DNA of 64,000 nucleotides from Sulfurimonas sp. (GTDB lineage Bacteria > Campylobacterota > Campylobacteria > Campylobacterales > Sulfurimonadaceae). The stretch covers positions 1 through 64,000 of the forward strand of contig NZ_JALOAN010000004.1 in the NCBI RefSeq assembly GCF_023228785.1. Direction: 5' to 3'. This document shows, piece by piece, positions 36,883-46,012 of this stretch (position 1 is the first letter of the stretch; each line of letters opens with the position of its first letter). The notes beneath the pieces were generated by a model that was not told the DNA's origin, did not search any database, and saw nothing but the letters and a program-made list of their open reading frames with translations. The translations under genes were made by a program, and so were the position numbers.

Positions 36883-37711
36883 ATTTTAAAATATCATGGA
36901 GTTTATAACCATCTTGCATGGTCTTGTTTACCTCACTCCAGTTCTCCTTCTCAATAGAACTCTTTAGCATCTTAAGTTCATCTTCAAAGAGTCCTATTGC
37001 TTCAAGAAGGTTTGTTTTATTTTGTCTAAATATATCTTCCCACATATTTGGTGAGCTTTTTGCAAGACGGCTCATTGAACGAAAACCACCAGCGGCAAGT
37101 GCTATAATGTTGTTTTTATTCTCTTGTTTCATAACGGTATTTGCAAGAGAATAAGAGATAGCGTGAGGCATATGAGAAATAAAAGCCGCATGTCTATCAT
37201 GCTCATCTGCTTTTAAAAAGTATTTTTTCATACCTAGTGCTTTAAATATTTTTTTACTAACTTCTCTTTGGATCTCACCACTATCTTCTAAGTCACACAA
37301 CACTACAACTTGATCCTCATATAGTCCTTCAATTGCTGCAGTTGGTCCATAGTTCTCTGTTCCAGTCATGGGATGTGCTGCTATAAAGTTTTTTCTGATG
37401 GACGCTGGAGTAGATGCAACTATTTTTGACTTTGTGCTTCCAAGATCTATGATGGTAGTTTCTGCTGAGACATTTTGTAGTCTTTGTAAAGCTTTAATGA
37501 CTCCATCAACAGGAATAGCTAAAAAGATCACATCGTAATTATAAACTTCTTCAAACTTTACTATTTCACTAACAAGTTCAAGTTCAAGTGCGATTTTTTG
37601 ATGCTCATTGTTATGATCACTTCCAACAATTTTATTTACAAAGTCCAATTTTTTTAGGCTCAGAGCTAAAGAACCACCCATAAGTCCAAGACCTACTATT
37701 GCTATATTCAT
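36881..37711 (-). CDS. tyrA: Prephenate dehydrogenase TyrA
   Basis: Converts prephenate to 4-hydroxyphenylpyruvate in tyrosine synthesis, using NAD(P). The dinucleotide loop GLGLMGGS is at residues 7-14. The catalytic-histidine block FIAAHPMTGTENYG lies near 110-123 and a second HMPHAISYSLA block near 180. It has no chorismate mutase or ACT domain, giving 276 residues, the short form. It is monocistronic, facing cysQ-like across 124 bp. Confidence 0.93.
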   Translation of the reverse strand: MNIAIVGLGLMGGSLALSLKKLDFVNKIVGSDHNNEHQKIALELELVSEIVKFEEVYNYDVIFLAIPVDGVIKALQRLQNVSAETTIIDLGSTKSKIVASTPASIRKNFIAAHPMTGTENYGPTAAIEGLYEDQVVVLCDLEDSGEIQREVSKKIFKALGMKKYFLKADEHDRHAAFISHMPHAISYSLANTVMKQENKNNIIALAAGGFRSMSRLAKSSPNMWEDIFRQNKTNLLEAIGLFEDELKMLKSSIEKENWSEVNKTMQDGYKLHDILK

Positions 37712-37835
37712 TATTTATTCTTTTTTTGTGAAATTATACAAGAGTTTTTTGTGTTTAGCCTTATTTTTAAGTAAAAAACCTCTCTTTAAAAAAGTTTAGG
37801 CATAATTAAAGCCAATTATAAAATAGGATAAAAAG

Positions 37836-38591
37836 ATGTTTGATAGCGTAAGTTTAAAAGATATAAAGACTATAGCAAAAGTTGCAGGCGATGAGATTAT
37901 GAAGATTTATCAGAGAGATTTTGAGATCGAATATAAAGAAGATAGCTCACCACTAACAGAAGCTGATATCAAAGCCAATGAAATTATTTGTAATTCGCTT
38001 TTAAGTCTATATCCAGAGATTCCAATCCTCTCAGAAGAAAATAGTATAGTAGAGTATAAAGTCAGAAAAAAATGGAAGTATTACTGGTGTATAGATCCAA
38101 TAGATGGAACAAAAGAATTTATCAAAAAAAATGGAGAATTTACTGTAAACATAGCCTTGATACATAAAGAAACACCTGTTTTAGGTGTTGTTTATGCTCC
38201 TGCACTAGATTTGATGTATGCTGCAAAAAAAGATGAGGGAGCTTATTTAAACGAGAAAAGATTACCTCTATATATAAATGAAAATAAAAAAGACAAACTT
38301 GTAGTATTAACATCAAAATCACATCTTTCATCTGATACTCAAAAGTTTATAAACTCTCTTGATACAAAAGAAGTTGAGCAGGTTTCAAAGGGAAGTTCGC
38401 TTAAACTTTGCATGGTTGCAGATGGAAGTGCTGATATATACCCAAGACTTGCTCCAACTATGGAGTGGGATACAGCTGCTGGGGATGCAATAGTGCGAGA
38501 AGCAGGAAGAATGAGTTATGATTTTAAAACAAAAAAGCCAATGATATATAACAAACAAGACCTTTTAAATCCTTGGTTTATCATAAAGTAA
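37836..38591 (+). CDS. cysQ: 3'(2'),5'-bisphosphate nucleotidase CysQ-like
   Basis: A metal-dependent phosphatase of the inositol monophosphatase family, 251 residues. Metal ligands are in SEENS (E67, E68), IDPIDGTKEF (D87, D90) and the late EWDTAAGDAI. KEFIKKNGEFTVNIALI after the second motif is the CysQ variant, so the likely substrate is 3'-phosphoadenosine 5'-phosphate from sulfate assimilation. A broader inositol-phosphatase role is possible. Confidence 0.88.
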   Translation: MFDSVSLKDIKTIAKVAGDEIMKIYQRDFEIEYKEDSSPLTEADIKANEIICNSLLSLYPEIPILSEENSIVEYKVRKKWKYYWCIDPIDGTKEFIKKNGEFTVNIALIHKETPVLGVVYAPALDLMYAAKKDEGAYLNEKRLPLYINENKKDKLVVLTSKSHLSSDTQKFINSLDTKEVEQVSKGSSLKLCMVADGSADIYPRLAPTMEWDTAAGDAIVREAGRMSYDFKTKKPMIYNKQDLLNPWFIIK

Positions 38592-38678
38592 CAAATGACA
38601 AAATTTATAGCCCGTGTAACTTATGATTAACCATATAAAAGGTAAAATCATCACTTATTTTATAACTATGGAACTTCA

Positions 38679-40910
38679 ATGAGAATATTTTTAGCGATCC
38701 TGCTAACCCTACTTACAATAAACCTATCTGCTATGACTATAAAGTCTATTAATTATGTTGGAATGGTACACATTTCAAAACCTGTTGCTCTTAGAATGCT
38801 TGAGTTTGATGTTGGTGATAATGTTGATATAGAGACTGTAGATGAGGCTGTAAAAAAGTACTTTAAACAGGGCTACTTTGATGATGTTTGGGCTGATTTT
38901 GATGATGGCAAACTCACTTTTCATTTTAAAGAAAAAGCTATAATCTCAAAAGTTGAACTAAAGGGTTGGAAAGAGAGTGATAAAGATATCTTAGACACGG
39001 TTGTTCAGATCAAAAAAGGCTCACTCTATGACAAAAAGAGACTTCAATCTGCAAAAAGAAGAATACAAGAGGCGATAGCTCAAAGTGGAAAGATAGATAG
39101 TGTAGTTGAAGTTGAAGAAGAGATACTAGATAATGGAAGTGTAAAAATAACTTTCATAGTAAATGAAGGTGAAGAGATAGTTATCCAAAAGATAGATTAC
39201 AGTGGTGTTTTAGGACTTGATAGTGATCTCTTTAATGATGTTTTAGCGAACAAAGAGAAGCAGTTTATGGGCTGGTTTTGGGGTAGAAATGATGGAGAGA
39301 TGAAGCTTTTAGATCTCTCATACGATCCACTTAGAATCCGTGACTTATATATGCAGTACGGATATTTGGATGCAAAGGTTGATGAGCCATTTACTAGAGT
39401 AAACTTTGATCACTATTCAGCTGAAATGAGTTACCAAATAGAAGAGGGTGAAGTTTATGATATTAGTGCTATCTCAATACATCAGGTTGAGCATGTTGTA
39501 GATGAAGAGAAGATTAGAGAGATTATAAGCTTAGAGGTAGGTGAGCCTTTTAATATTAAAACTTTTCGCGATGATGCAGAGAAGATAAAAACACTTATCG
39601 CAGATCTGAGTTACGCTTTTGTTCAGGTTGTTCCTGATTTAAGAAAGAACAAAGATGACCATACTGTTGAAGTTGTTTTTAAAATCACGCCTGGTGATAA
39701 AGTAAAGATAAGAAATGTCATCATCTCAGGAAACAATAGAACACTAGATAGAATCATCAGAAGAGAGTTGTATCTAGGACCTGGTGATATGTACTCTTTG
39801 ACAGATCTCAAAGACTCAAGAAACTCTCTTGGTAGAATGGGCTTTTTTGATGGAAATACCATAGAAGAAAAGAGAGTTGATAACTCCACTATGGATCTAG
39901 TCGTCAAGGTAAAAGAAGCACCAACAGGAAATATCCAACTAGGTGGTGGATATGGAAGTTATGGTGGGCTATTAGTAACTGTAGCTGTAAATGATAGAAA
40001 TATTTGGGGTTCAGGTATAGATATGGGAGTTCAAGCTGAGAAATCTGAGAGAACTCAAAACTACTCCTTTAACATCTCTAATCCAAGACTAAATGATAGT
40101 GACTTTAGTGGTAACTTCTCTATATTTAAGTCATTTTACGAGTACAATGATTATAGTGTTGATTCTCAAGGTTTAAATCTTGGAATAGGGCATAGATTTA
40201 CTAGACATATTAGTGGGTACTTAGGTTATAGTTTCTCTGAAAATAGCTATAGTGATATAGATACGAGTACTACACAACTAGATCCAAGATACTTTGAGAG
40301 TTATACAAAGAGCTCAATTCTTGTAAATCTAAAGTTTGACAATACAGATGATTATTACCTTCCAAGAGAAGGATATACTATAAGTCAAGGTTTTGAAAAG
40401 TCAGGGATTGGTGGTGATGCAGATTTCTTTAAGAGTAGAACTAATTTTGCTAAATTTACTGGCTTAGAAGAGTATGTAGGTTTTGATGCTATCTTTAGAT
40501 ATAAGGCTAGATTTTACTATGCAGAGGACACTGGTTATTTACCAATCGCAGATAAGTTTTACATGGGTGGTATGGGAAGTGTTAGAGGATATGAATCTTA
40601 TTCAATCTCTCCAACTGAGGTAAGATCTGATGGAACTATTGCTAGAATAGGTGCAAAGCAAACTTTTTCTAACAATGTCGAGGTTAGTTTTCCACTAGTC
40701 CCAAAAGCAAAAATGAGACTTGTTACCTACTTTGACTGGGGCTTTATAGGTGATAGTTCTTTAGACGAATACTCTCGTGGAGGCTACGGATTAGGGTTAG
40801 AGTGGTTTTCTCCAGTTGGTCCTATTCAGCTTATGTTTTCAAAACCTTTGGCAAAAGAAGAGGGAGACAAAACTACAGCGTTTGAGTTTAGTATGGGACA
40901 GAGATTTTAA
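38679..40910 (+). CDS. bamA: Outer-membrane assembly factor BamA
   Basis: The core of the beta-barrel assembly machine. A signal peptide MRIFLAILLTLLTINLSA is cleaved near residue 18. Five POTRA domains follow to about 400 (repeated blocks such as GDKVKIRNVIISGNNRTLDR), then a 16-strand barrel with the lid motif GGMGSVRGYE near 630 and a terminal FSMGQRF ending in Phe. At 743 residues it has family length. It sits alone on the plus strand with a terminator behind it. Confidence 0.95.
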   Translation: MRIFLAILLTLLTINLSAMTIKSINYVGMVHISKPVALRMLEFDVGDNVDIETVDEAVKKYFKQGYFDDVWADFDDGKLTFHFKEKAIISKVELKGWKESDKDILDTVVQIKKGSLYDKKRLQSAKRRIQEAIAQSGKIDSVVEVEEEILDNGSVKITFIVNEGEEIVIQKIDYSGVLGLDSDLFNDVLANKEKQFMGWFWGRNDGEMKLLDLSYDPLRIRDLYMQYGYLDAKVDEPFTRVNFDHYSAEMSYQIEEGEVYDISAISIHQVEHVVDEEKIREIISLEVGEPFNIKTFRDDAEKIKTLIADLSYAFVQVVPDLRKNKDDHTVEVVFKITPGDKVKIRNVIISGNNRTLDRIIRRELYLGPGDMYSLTDLKDSRNSLGRMGFFDGNTIEEKRVDNSTMDLVVKVKEAPTGNIQLGGGYGSYGGLLVTVAVNDRNIWGSGIDMGVQAEKSERTQNYSFNISNPRLNDSDFSGNFSIFKSFYEYNDYSVDSQGLNLGIGHRFTRHISGYLGYSFSENSYSDIDTSTTQLDPRYFESYTKSSILVNLKFDNTDDYYLPREGYTISQGFEKSGIGGDADFFKSRTNFAKFTGLEEYVGFDAIFRYKARFYYAEDTGYLPIADKFYMGGMGSVRGYESYSISPTEVRSDGTIARIGAKQTFSNNVEVSFPLVPKAKMRLVTYFDWGFIGDSSLDEYSRGGYGLGLEWFSPVGPIQLMFSKPLAKEEGDKTTAFEFSMGQRF

Positions 40911-40928
40911 AGAGAAGCTAAGTAGTTG

Positions 40929-40960
40929 CAGGGAGATTTCATCCCTGTAAAGTTTTTTTT
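40929..40960 (+). terminator. Terminator of bamA
   Basis: CAGGGA (40929-40934) pairs with TCCCTG (40942-40947) around a 7-nt loop, followed by TAAAG and eight or more T. It is a good intrinsic terminator for the plus strand and separates bamA from the convergent gppA-like gene. Confidence 0.85.
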
Positions 40961-40973
40961 TATTCTCTTAATA

Positions 40974-42434
40974 TTAAAGAATGACTTTTAGATTTTCTAT
41001 AGTATCTAGTTTATTAAAGGACTCTTTGCATAAGCGAAGAGATTCATCTGCATTAATATTTAAAACTCCATCTTCAAAAATAAAATCATATTTTAAATTT
41101 CTAGGTCTGTGAGCTACAAGAGAGACGCTTAAAGATAGTATGAAGTTAAGAGCATTTAAAATATTTCTCTCAGGTAGAAGTTCTTTATATTTTTGCACAT
41201 GAGAAGTTGTGGGAAGTTTCTTTTTGGCATATTTACAAAGGGTAGATATTAGAGTTATTTGTTTGTGCGTAAAACCATATTCCAACGCACTTTGAAGTAT
41301 ATAGTAGCTATGTTTATTTTTAGAGTAAAAATGAATAGAGTTACCACAAGGATATAGTTTTGCAGCAATACTCAGATCTCTTCTATAGATCTCATCAATA
41401 CCAAGATGTTTGTGAGTAAGATCAAAGATTTTCTTCACAAGAAAGTTTAGCTGGCTAGCAATAGCTTTTTCACTGATATGAGAGTCTAAGATATATCTAG
41501 TGGAGACACTATAATGCTCAGGAAATCTATCTTTAGAGTTTCTAAGTAAATCTGCAAGAAACGCACCTTCTCTTACTCCAACACCACTAGTTATAATATC
41601 TTTTATAGAGAGTTTTTTTAAGACTCGTTGCAATATTAAAGCGCCTGGTTTTATAACATCAAATCTATCTGCTTTTATGCCTAGTTTTTTTAGTTCATCT
41701 TCTGTTGCATCTATAACTAGTGAGAGATAATCATCGAGCTCTTTGGCGTTATAACTAAAGGCATGAAGCTTGTTTAGTGGATGTTTTTTTCTTGCTAAAA
41801 TTGCGCTAGATACTGCTCTAAAAGTTCCACCAATACCGATTAGTGTAGAGGCATTTAACGAGTCTAAAACACTTAATTTTTCATCTATATAGCTTATAGC
41901 TTCATCTTTTTTTCTATCATCACAAAAAAGTTCTTTTATCCTTACAGAGCCTAGATCTAGGGAGAGTGTGTTTGAGACATCTTTATCGTTTATAAGAGCA
42001 AACTCAGTTGAACCACCACCGATATCTATAGTAAGAGAGTTACTTTGAACAGGAAGAAGATTGGCACAAGCAATTGCACCAAGATATGCTTCTTTTTGTC
42101 CATCTATGATTTTTATGTTGAGCTTTAACTCTTTTTTTGCTCTATGTAAAAACTCTTTTTTGTTTGGTGCATCTCGCAGAGCTGAAGTGGCAATACAAAG
42201 AGTCTTTCTGGCTTTGTATGAGGCTATGATACTCAAGAAATCTCTTAGAGTGTCTAATGTTCTACTCATTGCAGCTTCACAGAGGTTTCCATTGTTTTGA
42301 TAAGCATTTTGGGAGAGTCTAACTTTACTTTTAGACTCATTTAGTAGATGAAAGGCAAAACGAGAAGTTTTTTCATAAACAACCAACCTAATTGAGTTAG
42401 AACCTATGTCTATGACAGCTACTCGTTTTGACAT
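40974..42434 (-). CDS. Exopolyphosphatase / pppGpp phosphohydrolase (Ppx/GppA)
   Basis: 486 residues of the actin-like ATPase fold: the N-terminal phosphate loop IDIGSNSIRLVVYE (8-21), a second phosphate loop DIGGGSTEFALI near 137, and GIGGTFRAVSSAIL near 200. A C-terminal HD-like helical domain is included. It degrades polyphosphate or converts pppGpp to ppGpp; sequence alone does not separate the two. It begins 10 bp after the ferredoxin gene and is probably co-transcribed with it. Confidence 0.88.
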   Translation of the reverse strand: MSKRVAVIDIGSNSIRLVVYEKTSRFAFHLLNESKSKVRLSQNAYQNNGNLCEAAMSRTLDTLRDFLSIIASYKARKTLCIATSALRDAPNKKEFLHRAKKELKLNIKIIDGQKEAYLGAIACANLLPVQSNSLTIDIGGGSTEFALINDKDVSNTLSLDLGSVRIKELFCDDRKKDEAISYIDEKLSVLDSLNASTLIGIGGTFRAVSSAILARKKHPLNKLHAFSYNAKELDDYLSLVIDATEDELKKLGIKADRFDVIKPGALILQRVLKKLSIKDIITSGVGVREGAFLADLLRNSKDRFPEHYSVSTRYILDSHISEKAIASQLNFLVKKIFDLTHKHLGIDEIYRRDLSIAAKLYPCGNSIHFYSKNKHSYYILQSALEYGFTHKQITLISTLCKYAKKKLPTTSHVQKYKELLPERNILNALNFILSLSVSLVAHRPRNLKYDFIFEDGVLNINADESLRLCKESFNKLDTIENLKVIL

Positions 42435-42444
42435 AGAGAAGACT

Positions 42445-42696
42445 TTACTCTTCGTCTTTTAGATTTTTGTACTTAAATTGTAACTCAGCGATAGATTCTA
42501 CATTGTCTTTATCTAAGACTATACAATCAACAGGACATACAGAAATACAAGCAGGTTCATCATATATACCGACACATTCAATACATCTATCTGGATCTAT
42601 ATAGTAGATTGGATCACCCTCTTCTATAGCTATAGTTGGACACTCTTCACGACATGCATCGCATGCAATACACTCATCATTTATTAGTAGAGCCAT
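42445..42696 (-). CDS. 2[4Fe-4S] ferredoxin (YfhL type)
   Basis: 83 residues with two cluster motifs, CIACDACREECP starting at residue 9 and CIECVGIYDEPACISVCP starting near 38. The second carries the insertion between cysteines that marks the YfhL/Alvin-type ferredoxins. It transfers electrons in the cytoplasm; the partner is unknown. It is the first gene of a two-gene unit with ppx/gppA. Confidence 0.92.
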   Translation of the reverse strand: MALLINDECIACDACREECPTIAIEEGDPIYYIDPDRCIECVGIYDEPACISVCPVDCIVLDKDNVESIAELQFKYKNLKDEE

Positions 42697-42797
42697 TCAA
42701 AAACCTTATATTTTATAGTAATCTTTTATATAAATTATTATCTATATATTAGTGTCCGATTTATATCAGATTAAAGCTTTATCTTCTTTTAAACTAA

Positions 42798-44096
42798 CTA
42801 GCTTTTAGGAAGTATACATGACAATTTTGAGTTTAACTCTAATGATGAGACTGTTCCATCTACTCCATCTGTTCTGTTTTTAACACTTATTTTTGCACCT
42901 AGTGCATCAGCTGCACTTTTTGCCAAGAATAGACCAAGTCCTACACCAGATTTATTTCCCTGTCGCTTAAATGGAGCAAAAAGATCAACACTTTCATCTA
43001 TCCCACAGCCTTCATCTATAACTTCTATAAGTAATCCAAATTCATTTTGAGAACTTTTTAGAGTCACAGCTCTATCTTTTAGTGTAAATTTTAGTGCATT
43101 TTGTAGAAAATTTTGAACTATTTGATTTAAAAGAGATACCTGTATTGTTGCCATAAATCCATCTGGTTCAAAGTGTATATGAAGATTTTTTCCCTCATTT
43201 TTAGCGAGTAAAACAAAATCATTTGCTTTTTCACGCAAAAGTGCTATCACATCAACTTCTATAGGTTTCTCAAGCTGAGCACCCTCTTGACGACCAATAT
43301 TTAAAATATTTGAGACTATAATATTCATCTCATCTATAGTTTTATTTGTGACATTTAGAGCCTCTATATACTCCTCTGGAGTTCTTTTTTTTATGAGTGT
43401 AACTTGGTTTTTAAGCTTTATAACTGCTAAGGGAGTCTTTAACTCATGAGCAGTTCCGATGAAGAGTTCCTTCTGATACTTAACAAAGTTTTGTATCCTA
43501 GAGATAAGATGGTTTATAGTGCTTCCTAATTGCTCAAACTCTTGAGGTAACTCTTCTACTTTTATAGGACGCATAAGATGCTCGTTCATGTTTGAGAGCC
43601 TTAAACTAATGGTTTGAATAGGTGAGATAAGCATCTTTGAAAGGGTTATAGCATAGATGATTACAAGAATAAAACCTACTATATTTATTATAAAAATATA
43701 ACGTAAAATCTTACTAAGAAGAAGTTTCGTAGAAGTTATCTTTTTAGTGATTTTTAGGTAGCTAAGTTCATCAAAATTAAAAGGATAGATAAGAGTCAAG
43801 TACGTTTGTTTGTTTTTTGTACTTTCATAAAGATCTATATCTTGATTTAATCTTTTAATTTGGATGACTTCTACTTCTATGCCAAGTAGTGCATCTGGAG
43901 TATCAGAATCTACATGAAAAAGAGATTGGTTATTTGCTATGTTTTTTGCGTATTGTTGTAATTCTTCGCGTTTTTCATCATATATAGAGTTCTCAATATA
44001 AAGATATAAAAATGATGAAAAGATAAATATTAATGACATAGATGCAAAGATGAGTTGAATGAGAAAGTTTATACGGATACTTCTTTTTAAAAACAT
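42798..44096 (-). CDS. Sensor histidine kinase
   Basis: 432 residues: membrane segment about 10-34, a short periplasmic region about 35-130, a second segment about 131-153, HAMP about 155-210, HisKA with H217 in GTAHELKTPLAVIK, and a HATPase_c domain with N box NQIVQNFLQNALKF, DEGCGID (G1) and GVGLGLFLAKS (G2). It phosphorylates the response regulator encoded 99 bp upstream. The signal is unknown. A hairpin lies between the two genes and may reduce kinase expression. Confidence 0.92.
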   Translation of the reverse strand: MFLKRSIRINFLIQLIFASMSLIFIFSSFLYLYIENSIYDEKREELQQYAKNIANNQSLFHVDSDTPDALLGIEVEVIQIKRLNQDIDLYESTKNKQTYLTLIYPFNFDELSYLKITKKITSTKLLLSKILRYIFIINIVGFILVIIYAITLSKMLISPIQTISLRLSNMNEHLMRPIKVEELPQEFEQLGSTINHLISRIQNFVKYQKELFIGTAHELKTPLAVIKLKNQVTLIKKRTPEEYIEALNVTNKTIDEMNIIVSNILNIGRQEGAQLEKPIEVDVIALLREKANDFVLLAKNEGKNLHIHFEPDGFMATIQVSLLNQIVQNFLQNALKFTLKDRAVTLKSSQNEFGLLIEVIDEGCGIDESVDLFAPFKRQGNKSGVGLGLFLAKSAADALGAKISVKNRTDGVDGTVSSLELNSKLSCILPKS

Positions 44097-44163
44097 AAAT
44101 AAGCCTAGTGTTAAATGTGTGAAATTATATCTAAAATGAAGTTTTGGGAGTTAAATGATTTAT

Positions 44164-44187
44164 CTAAATGAGCAGAAGCTCATTTAG
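44164..44187 (-). terminator. Hairpin between response regulator and kinase genes
   Basis: A perfect 10-bp stem CTAAATGAGC/GCTCATTTAG with tetraloop AGAA (plus strand) lies 8 bp past the response-regulator stop. There is no T-run after it on the minus strand, so it may be an attenuator or an mRNA-stabilising structure rather than a full terminator. Confidence 0.5.
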
Positions 44188-44195
44188 TATAGTAG

Positions 44196-44870
44196 TTAGT
44201 GAATCTCTTTTGGAAAACAAAAACGATAACCACGACGACGAACAGTCTCTATAGTTGTTATTCCTAGAGGTTTATCCATCTTTTGTCTAATTTGGTTGAT
44301 TGCAACTTCAATAACATTTGGAGTAACAAGTTCTGGCTCTTCCCAGATTGCGTCAAGTAGTTGCTCTTTTGAGACTATTTGGTCACGATGGCGAGCAAGG
44401 TGAGTTAAAACTTCAAAAGGTTTACCTTTTAGTTCTATATCTATCTCTTTATAAGTGATTTTTTCCTCTTCAGGGTTTATAATTAAGTCTTCAATCTCTA
44501 TGATATTGCTTCCACCAAAACGAAGGCGAGCCTCAATACGAGCTATCAAAACATCAAAATCAAAAGGCTTTCTGATGTAGTCATCAGCACCACTTCTTAG
44601 AGCTTCTATCTCGCTCTCGTTGTCATCTCTTGCAGATAAAACTACTACTACTGTTTTTGGAGTGTTTGTTTTTATATCGCCGATAATATCAACAGAGTTA
44701 CCATCTGGTAGCATCCAATCCATTAAAACTAAATCATAATTACGAATATCAAGATAGTACTCTCCATCTTTAAGAGTCTCTACTACATCGCTTTGGTAAC
44801 CAAACTCTTTTAATCCCTCAGCTAGCATCTTGTTTAGTGTAACTTCGTCTTCTATAATAAGAATTCGCAT
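44196..44870 (-). CDS. OmpR-family response regulator
   Basis: 224 residues: receiver domain with acidic pair E8-D9, phospho-acceptor D51 in LVLMDWMLPDG and the lysine of RKPFDFDVL near 102, then a winged-helix DNA-binding domain ending in TIETVRRRGYRFCF. I chose the ATG at 44870; a TTG one codon upstream is possible. It is the first gene of the pair with the kinase. Confidence 0.94.
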   Translation of the reverse strand: MRILIIEDEVTLNKMLAEGLKEFGYQSDVVETLKDGEYYLDIRNYDLVLMDWMLPDGNSVDIIGDIKTNTPKTVVVVLSARDDNESEIEALRSGADDYIRKPFDFDVLIARIEARLRFGGSNIIEIEDLIINPEEEKITYKEIDIELKGKPFEVLTHLARHRDQIVSKEQLLDAIWEEPELVTPNVIEVAINQIRQKMDKPLGITTIETVRRRGYRFCFPKEIH

Positions 44871-44969
44871 CAATTTTTTCCTATAAGTGAATATTTGCGA
44901 AATGATATCATATTTTTAGCTAAGTTTAAAGTATTTTTCAATTATTTTTAATAATTCTTTAACTTATAA

Positions 44970-45299
44970 TTAAGATTGGGGATTGTAATGTTTACTAACA
45001 CTGACCTTTACATCCCTTAAAATCGAGGGTTTCGTGATTTTGATGTTGATACTATTTATGGCAGCGAATTCTTTAGTTAAGTTTAAATTTATAGCCTCAA
45101 GAGCATCTTCTATGAGTAAAAATTCACTTTTTATCATAAGATCTTTTACTTTTTGGACTATTTGAGCATAATTAATAAAGCCATTTTTATAGTTATACTC
45201 TAACAAAATATTTACTATGACATCCTGTGGTTTAATTCTTTCAAAATCCAAGATTCCAATAATGCACTCAAATTTAAGATCTTCTATATGTATAGTCAT
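44970..45299 (-). CDS. folB: Dihydroneopterin aldolase FolB-like
   Basis: 109 residues with the tunnelling fold: starts MTIHIEDLKFECIIGILDFER, matching FolB (IxxLxxxxxIGxxxxER), and contains the FLLIEDALEAI and INSINIKITKPS blocks. It makes 6-hydroxymethyl-dihydropterin for folate. It is slightly shorter than the usual 115-120 residues. It directly follows plsY with no gap. Confidence 0.8.
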   Translation of the reverse strand: MTIHIEDLKFECIIGILDFERIKPQDVIVNILLEYNYKNGFINYAQIVQKVKDLMIKSEFLLIEDALEAINLNLTKEFAAINSINIKITKPSILRDVKVSVSKHYNPQS

Positions 45300-45914
45300 T
45301 TAAACTACTCTTGTTTCTTGTCCTTGAAAGAGGCGAATGATATTTGGAATATGTTTATAAAAAAGAATAAACACTATAAAAACAACAGGAGCATGAGCCA
45401 TCTCTGGATGAATGATAAAACTAGCAACAAGAAGCGAAGCCACCGCAGTAAGTGAAGATATAGAAGAGATGCGGATAGTTTTAGCCCCAATAGCCCAAAC
45501 TACAAGAGCGATGATGGTCTCAAGTGGAAGCATAAATGCCATTACACCCAAACCAGTCGCGATTCCTTTTCCACCCTCAAGCCCGAGATAGGGACTAAAA
45601 CAATGCCCAATAACAGCCAAAACTGCAATAGCCCAAAGTGTAGCTTCACTCAATCCTACAAAGTAAGCAATAGCTAAAACCACGATACCTTTTAGAGCAT
45701 CTAGTGCCAAAGTAGCAGCGCCTAACTTTTTTGCAAGGAGTGGATCTTTTTCTTTTACAACTCTTAAAACATTTGTAGCACCTATGCTTTTACTACCACT
45801 ACTCTTAACATCAACTCCAGCAAACTTTTTAGCTAAAAGCAAGCCAAAAGGTATGCCTCCAACTAGATAAGCAACTATAAAAAACTGTACATTTGTATTT
45901 AGCAAAAATTCCAT
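45300..45914 (-). CDS. plsY: Glycerol-3-phosphate acyltransferase PlsY
   Basis: Transfers an acyl group from acyl phosphate to glycerol-3-phosphate, the first step of phospholipid synthesis. It has 204 residues with about five membrane segments and the three PlsY motifs: GGIPFGLLLAKKF, GSKSIGATNVLRV and LGLEGGKGIATGLG. It is divergent from nadA across 98 bp. Confidence 0.95.
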   Translation of the reverse strand: MEFLLNTNVQFFIVAYLVGGIPFGLLLAKKFAGVDVKSSGSKSIGATNVLRVVKEKDPLLAKKLGAATLALDALKGIVVLAIAYFVGLSEATLWAIAVLAVIGHCFSPYLGLEGGKGIATGLGVMAFMLPLETIIALVVWAIGAKTIRISSISSLTAVASLLVASFIIHPEMAHAPVVFIVFILFYKHIPNIIRLFQGQETRVV

Positions 45915-45978
45915 AAAAACCTCAAATATTAGTTGTGGTATTTTACTTTAAATATAGTTATAAGTTTATAAAATTCGA

Positions 45979-45984
45979 TATAAT
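45979..45984 (+). promoter_or_regulatory. -10 box TATAAT of nadA-nadC
   Basis: A perfect TATAAT, preceded by TTCGA, lies 28 nt before the TTG start of nadA. It falls inside the frame that an upstream ATG (45935) would use, which also argues for the later start. Confidence 0.6.
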
Positions 45985-46012
45985 CTTGAAATTAAAAACT
46001 AAGGGAAGTTGG

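Noticed and set aside
45935..46012. Extended nadA start at 45935
   Set aside because: It would place the TATAAT box inside the coding sequence, and the extra 26 residues are not NadA-like.
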